DNA of 64,000 nt, from assembly GCA_009809945.1 (NCBI GenBank), contig WTPW01000561.1:62001-126000 (forward strand), read 5' to 3'. This document shows positions 59,960-64,000 of the stretch, in pieces. This DNA comes from Gigaspora margarita (Eukaryota; Glomeromycota; Glomeromycetes; Diversisporales; Gigasporaceae). Numbering within the stretch: the stretch's first letter is position 1; every line of letters starts with the position of its first letter. Made by a program: the position numbers and the translations under genes. The notes below the pieces were generated by a model that had not been told where the DNA came from, did not search any database, and worked only from the letters and a program-made list of their open reading frames with translations.

Positions 59960-60794
59960 AATTCTGGTACACCTATTCTCTTTATCACAATTCTACTATT
60001 ACTTATCAAAATTTAACACATCAACTCCAACTTCCACCAATTCCTTCACAATCTAATCTTATATCTAACTGGATTACCAATGCCAAAAAAGCATGGAAGA
60101 GCCTATATCATGCACGTAATCTGGAAAACATCAAATATACTCATCAACAAATACTTGAATCTATTAATACCAGATGTTCTAAACTGGTTACTTAGCCTAA
60201 ATTTATGATTAATAGTATCCTTAATCAACATAAAGATCCTGTTAGAATTAACAATATTAAAAGTAATAAAGCTATTATTACTAAGTCCTCAACTATTAAA
60301 ACACATATTCAGAACCATTTTGATAAATGGACTGCACCTAGACAAATTAATTAACACTTATTTAATTCATACTAGGCAAATGAATATTTTTCAAAACAGA
60401 ATATTGACTCAAGTTGGTATTCTGAAGCTCTTCACTCTTTTACTATTAAAGAAATTCTTGATACTTTATCACAACTTCCTAACGACAAAGTATGTGGCCC
60501 CTCTAGAATTAGTTATGAGATGATCAAACACTCTGGAAATAATTGTTTACTTGCTATTANATCTCTCTTTAATCGATGTCTAACAGCCCAAACAGTTCCN
60601 AAACAATGGAAAGAGGGTCGTATTTTTCCCATCTCCAAAAAACCAATTTTTGATGGTAACTTAACTAATACCCAACCTATTAGTTTAGTAGAGCATATTA
60701 GAAAACTTTATACCAAACTTCTTACTAATCAGCTCAACAAAATATTTACACAATATAATATTCTTTCACCTCACAATTATATTGTACTACCTGG

Positions 60795-61154
60795 CAGTGT
60801 TGTACACAGACATTGTTTTGCCAATTTTACGGGACACAGACAGTCCAGGACGAGATGTCCAGGACATGTCCGCAATAATGTTCTAGCATGATATTGTACG
60901 TGGACAATGCCCTGCTAATTTTTAACTATGTCTCTACTATGTCCGGGACATGTCCGCTGGGTAAAACCAATCAAATTGCGCAATTATACAGACCCTTAGT
61001 TTTGGGTTATGTGAAGGATACAAAGAATTTTATTGGCTGATGATCATGTGTTGATTAGCCAAATGTCTGGGACAAAAAAATTTTGGGCGAACATGTCCCG
61101 GACGTCCTGTTCCGGACTGTCCACCATCCGTGTCTGTGTCCTATGACAACACTG
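60795..61154. mobile_element. hAT-like MITE with CAGTGTTGT ends, copy 3
   Basis: Begins CAGTGTTGTACACAGACA and ends TGTCCTATGACAACACTG. Flanks CTACCTGG (60787-60794) and CTATCTGG (61155-61162) match 7 of 8. It splits the reverse transcriptase between IVLPG and SGNSTS. The interior is rich in TCCGGGACATGTCC words and is GC-richer than its surroundings. Short ORFs inside it are artefacts. Confidence 0.9.
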
Positions 61155-61656
61155 CTATCTGGTAATAGTACCTCTATACCTATACATATTTTTAATAATA
61201 TTATAGAAGATTCTAATTGCAACCACAAGCCACTTTGGCTTATATCCCAAGACATGAGCAAAGCATTATGACTCAGTTCAATTTGACCTATTTACTAAAT
61301 CACTATCTCGTATTTGTATGCCATCAACACTTATTAATATCCTTTCTAATCTTCTATTCAACCNATACAATCGAGTNATTACAAATCTGGGTCTTACTAA
61401 TTTTTACTTAGTTAAAAATGGTATTNATCAAGGAGAAACTATAACACCTCTTTTTTGGAGAATTTACTATGACCCACTTATTAGCTATATTGCTACCCAG
61501 TTCACTGGTTATACTTTACAAACTTCTTGAAAAACCAACCTTACTTTATCACAAACACACTATCTTAAATGCTCTACATCTGTTTTAGCTTATATGGATG
61601 ACACCCTATGGAATGCTTCATCCTTAACAGAACTTCAGTCAATTATCTCTGCTGCT

Positions 61657-61835
61657 AGGACCCCGAAATATACATAGATAGGTCAGGTATAAGTTTGCTT
61701 ATTTTTGAGGTTTTTTATATAGATCTCTTCTATTTATAGTAATTTTTTTGCTTATTTTGAAGTTTTTTCTACAAATCTTTTTTTTTTAGTAACCCTATAA
61801 TTAACCTGACCTATCTATATATATTTCGGAGTCCT
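61657..61835. mobile_element. hAT-like MITE in the second LINE
   Basis: AGGACCCCGAAATATACATA begins it and its near complement (ATATATTTCGGAGTCCT) ends it. The 8-bp flanks are CTGCTGCT (61649-61656) and CTGCTACT (61836-61843), 7 of 8. It interrupts the LINE just after the YMDD block, between SIISAA and TTFFYQ. Same subfamily as 14727 and 16153/41626. Confidence 0.92.
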
Positions 61836-64000
61836 CTGCTACTACTTTTTTTTACCAAATGGCAGATATACAAATTAATTCTACTAAATCTATTTTCTGT
61901 TCTAATCAAAAAAATACAACCTCTATATCATATTTTAACCAAATACTACCTCTTTTACCATAACTTATTCGAGCTGAAGCATCACATCTTATACAAACTG
62001 CTAATACTAAACAAATTACAGACAACCTATATTATCAACACTGTCATAATTCCTACTTTAGAATATCGATTACATAATATAGTTCTTCCCTACTCTACTT
62101 GTACTAAAATTCTATCACAATATTTAACTNTTGCCAAGNACAAATCACACTTATCAAAATCTACTCCTAATAGCACAATGCTTAACCCACATTTATACAA
62201 TATACACAATATATGGGATATACAACTTCAACATCATATTTCTAACTTCTTAATACGAATTAATGATCCTAATTTATTAGGTATCTCTACCCATATTAGA
62301 TTACAGCAANTCCAAAATAACTTATGGTCAACAACTAATATACTACAACACCACTNTCNTAATATTGATGGACCTAATAGACTAACTACTACTTTTAAAA
62401 TTATTCTTCTGCTAAAAAGACTAGAAATCAATATTATAGCAAACCCAAATATTACTTGGCCCAAAGTTATTAATAGTAGAAACCTTTCACTTGAACAAAT
62501 TCTACAACACCATCCTAAATACAAAACATTTAAACAACAACTTCTTTATAAATAAATTCTTTACTTAGAACAACTTTGCTTTGCAGATAATCAAACTCTT
62601 CTTTTATGAAAACATCTTTTACCCAGATTGCATCATTTACCTACTGGTAAACAACCACTATGGTTTACCTTTGTAGAGGAAACTATTCTTGAAAACAATA
62701 TTTACCGTTCAATTTTAAGCAATTACCAACCCCAAGATATTGATACTTTTGCCTATTATACTTGCCATATACTTTTAAAAACCCAATCATAGTTTCTTAC
62801 TTATCTTAATCAGAATATAATTATTGGTAAAGCTCGTAGATATTTCAAGCATTCAAATACTATATCAATTACTCAATGGTCTACCAATATTGATACTTCA
62901 CAATTCCAGTTATACTCACTTTCTCCTATTTTTTGTATGCCTTGCCCAGGCTGCAATCTTAATACTAACCGTATTTCCTCTGCATGTACAATTAAAATAT
63001 TTGCTACATTATCTACACTTTTTTATGATAGAATTTAACCAAACAAGCAGCTTAACCTTAATGCAAATTATATAGATCTTATTCTCTCTACTGCTATTAA
63101 ACATCCTCTTACTATTTCTATACCTCTAACTTTAAATATCTCTGACTGCTTAGTTTCTGATCTTTTTCTATCTAACCAAACTTCTCTATCATTACAATCA
63201 ATTGCTCAAAACAATTATAATTATGCATCTTTTATCTTCTATACAGATGGTTCTGTTAAAAATATCTGTACTAACCAATGTTCTATGGGTATTGGTTGGG
63301 TACAACTTCATAACAATCAAATTGTACATGAGTTTTCAGCCCAATTTAAATATTGGCCATCTTTTTATCACACTGAACTAATTTCAATCCTATCTGCTAT
63401 TGCCACTGTACTACGAAACTCTATTATTCAAATTTTTACTAATTTACAATCAGTTATATCCAAATATACTAAACTTATATGCCTTAATCCAAACTCTCCA
63501 AAAAAATTCAAATTTACTGCATGGCCTATATGGNATACACTCCTTAATGTTATTAAATCTTTTAATATTCAACTAANNTTACNCAAAGNTCAGGCTCATT
63601 CTGACAACCCTTTTAATAATCATGCTGATCAACTAGCCAATCAACATATCTCTGCTTCTTTTTTCAACTTCAACTATACCAACTCTCATATTCCTTTTCA
63701 TACTCTATACTGGGAAAATACCCAAGTTTTACAACCTATACGAAGATTCATTAAAAATATCTGCAANGCTCATATTATNGCTNTATGGTCTTCTCAGCAA
63801 CGCACAAATGAATGGTCTCACTTTACTCATTATTTTGATTGGAATTCCACTTGGTTATACTTTAATAATAATCAAAAAGCTTCAAATAATATTACCAACT
63901 TCAAACTTAGCAATCTTAAAGCTTTTAAAACCAAATTATTTTTAAATGAACTACCTTCATACTCTCACTTTCACTCAATTTATCCTAACCTATTTCCAAA

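Larger units (their letters stand above)
59960..64000 (+). pseudogene. Second LINE, 5' truncated and cut by the window end
   Basis: Coding trace starts near 60030 (SQSNLISNWITNAKKAWKSL). Reverse transcriptase blocks: LPNDKVCGPSRISYEMIKHS (60475), QPISLVEHIRKLYTKLL, LWLISQDMSKA (61232), QGETITPLFWRIYYDPLIS (61430) and LAYMDDTLWNA (61588, the YxDD box). RNase H (63236 on): IYTDGSVKN, HTELISILSA (Glu) and NNHADQLANQH (Asp); the expected His region is QAHSDNP. It continues to the window edge. Frameshifts, stops and many N calls indicate a dead copy. It is related to but clearly different from the 49-57 kb LINE; no endonuclease domain is visible upstream. Interrupted by MITEs at 60795 and 61657. 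Confidence 0.8.

Noticed and set aside
1-64000. tRNA or rRNA genes
   Set aside because: No cloverleaf-like GC-richer segment or recognisable conserved rRNA block was noticed; a dedicated tRNA or covariance-model scan would be needed to exclude a degenerate one.
1-64000. Giant-virus or bacterial-endosymbiont origin because of extreme AT content
   Set aside because: Spliced genes with GT-AG introns, LINEs and fungal-type kinase leaders argue for a fungal nuclear genome.

Overview
This is a very AT-rich eukaryotic, almost certainly fungal, stretch built nearly entirely of decayed transposable elements; I found no gene that looks intact. Three signs point to an arbuscular mycorrhizal fungus (Glomeromycotina, Rhizophagus-like): repeated fragments of the protein-kinase leader typical of that group (PQKTTQG, IKEFQLKA, EWIPFNRL, ATWLDG), a C2H2 zinc-finger Plavaka-type transposase with short GT-AG introns, and LINEs with endonuclease, reverse transcriptase and RNase H domains. 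The clade is inferred from remembered family resemblance, not from a search.

Layout. 1-10.4 kb: miniature inverted-repeat and foldback elements, including a hAT-like element (1418-3382) holding a tandem palindromic satellite and a 915-base assembly gap, and a PIF/Harbinger-like element (6989-8672). 10.4-13.7 kb: a stop-riddled FAR1-type MULE transposase pseudogene with two small elements inserted in it. 14.1-14.9 kb: two hAT-like MITEs with 8-bp target duplications.

15.4-41.8 kb is the centrepiece: elements nested inside each other. A foldback element (15398-41831) contains a hAT-like MITE (ends at 16153 and 41626), which was split by a 25.3-kb inverted-repeat element (16259-41546). That element carries a MULE transposase pseudogene near its right end and a seven-unit array of defective kinase-exon fragments. 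It in turn appears to be split by a 16.1-kb element (16649-32760) with its own terminal inverted repeats, which carries a Plavaka-type transposase, two multi-exon copies plus a fragment of an unrecognised coiled-coil/acidic-tail gene family, and large direct repeats rich in a TGCAAAGTGCC-like motif.

41.9-49 kb: a foldback element, a second PIF/Harbinger-like element, an IS630/Tc1-mariner-type DDE transposase pseudogene, another foldback and a kinase fragment. 49-57 kb: a nearly complete but broken LINE. 57-59.6 kb: two kinase fragments, a hAT-like MITE and a foldback. 60-64 kb: a second LINE cut off by the window end, with two MITEs inserted in its reverse transcriptase.

Target-site duplications are often still readable, so the order of many insertions can be reconstructed. 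Premature stops in the transposases fall largely at tryptophan and glutamine positions and are explained by C-to-T or G-to-A changes. I saw no tRNA, rRNA, CRISPR or bacterial-type operon.
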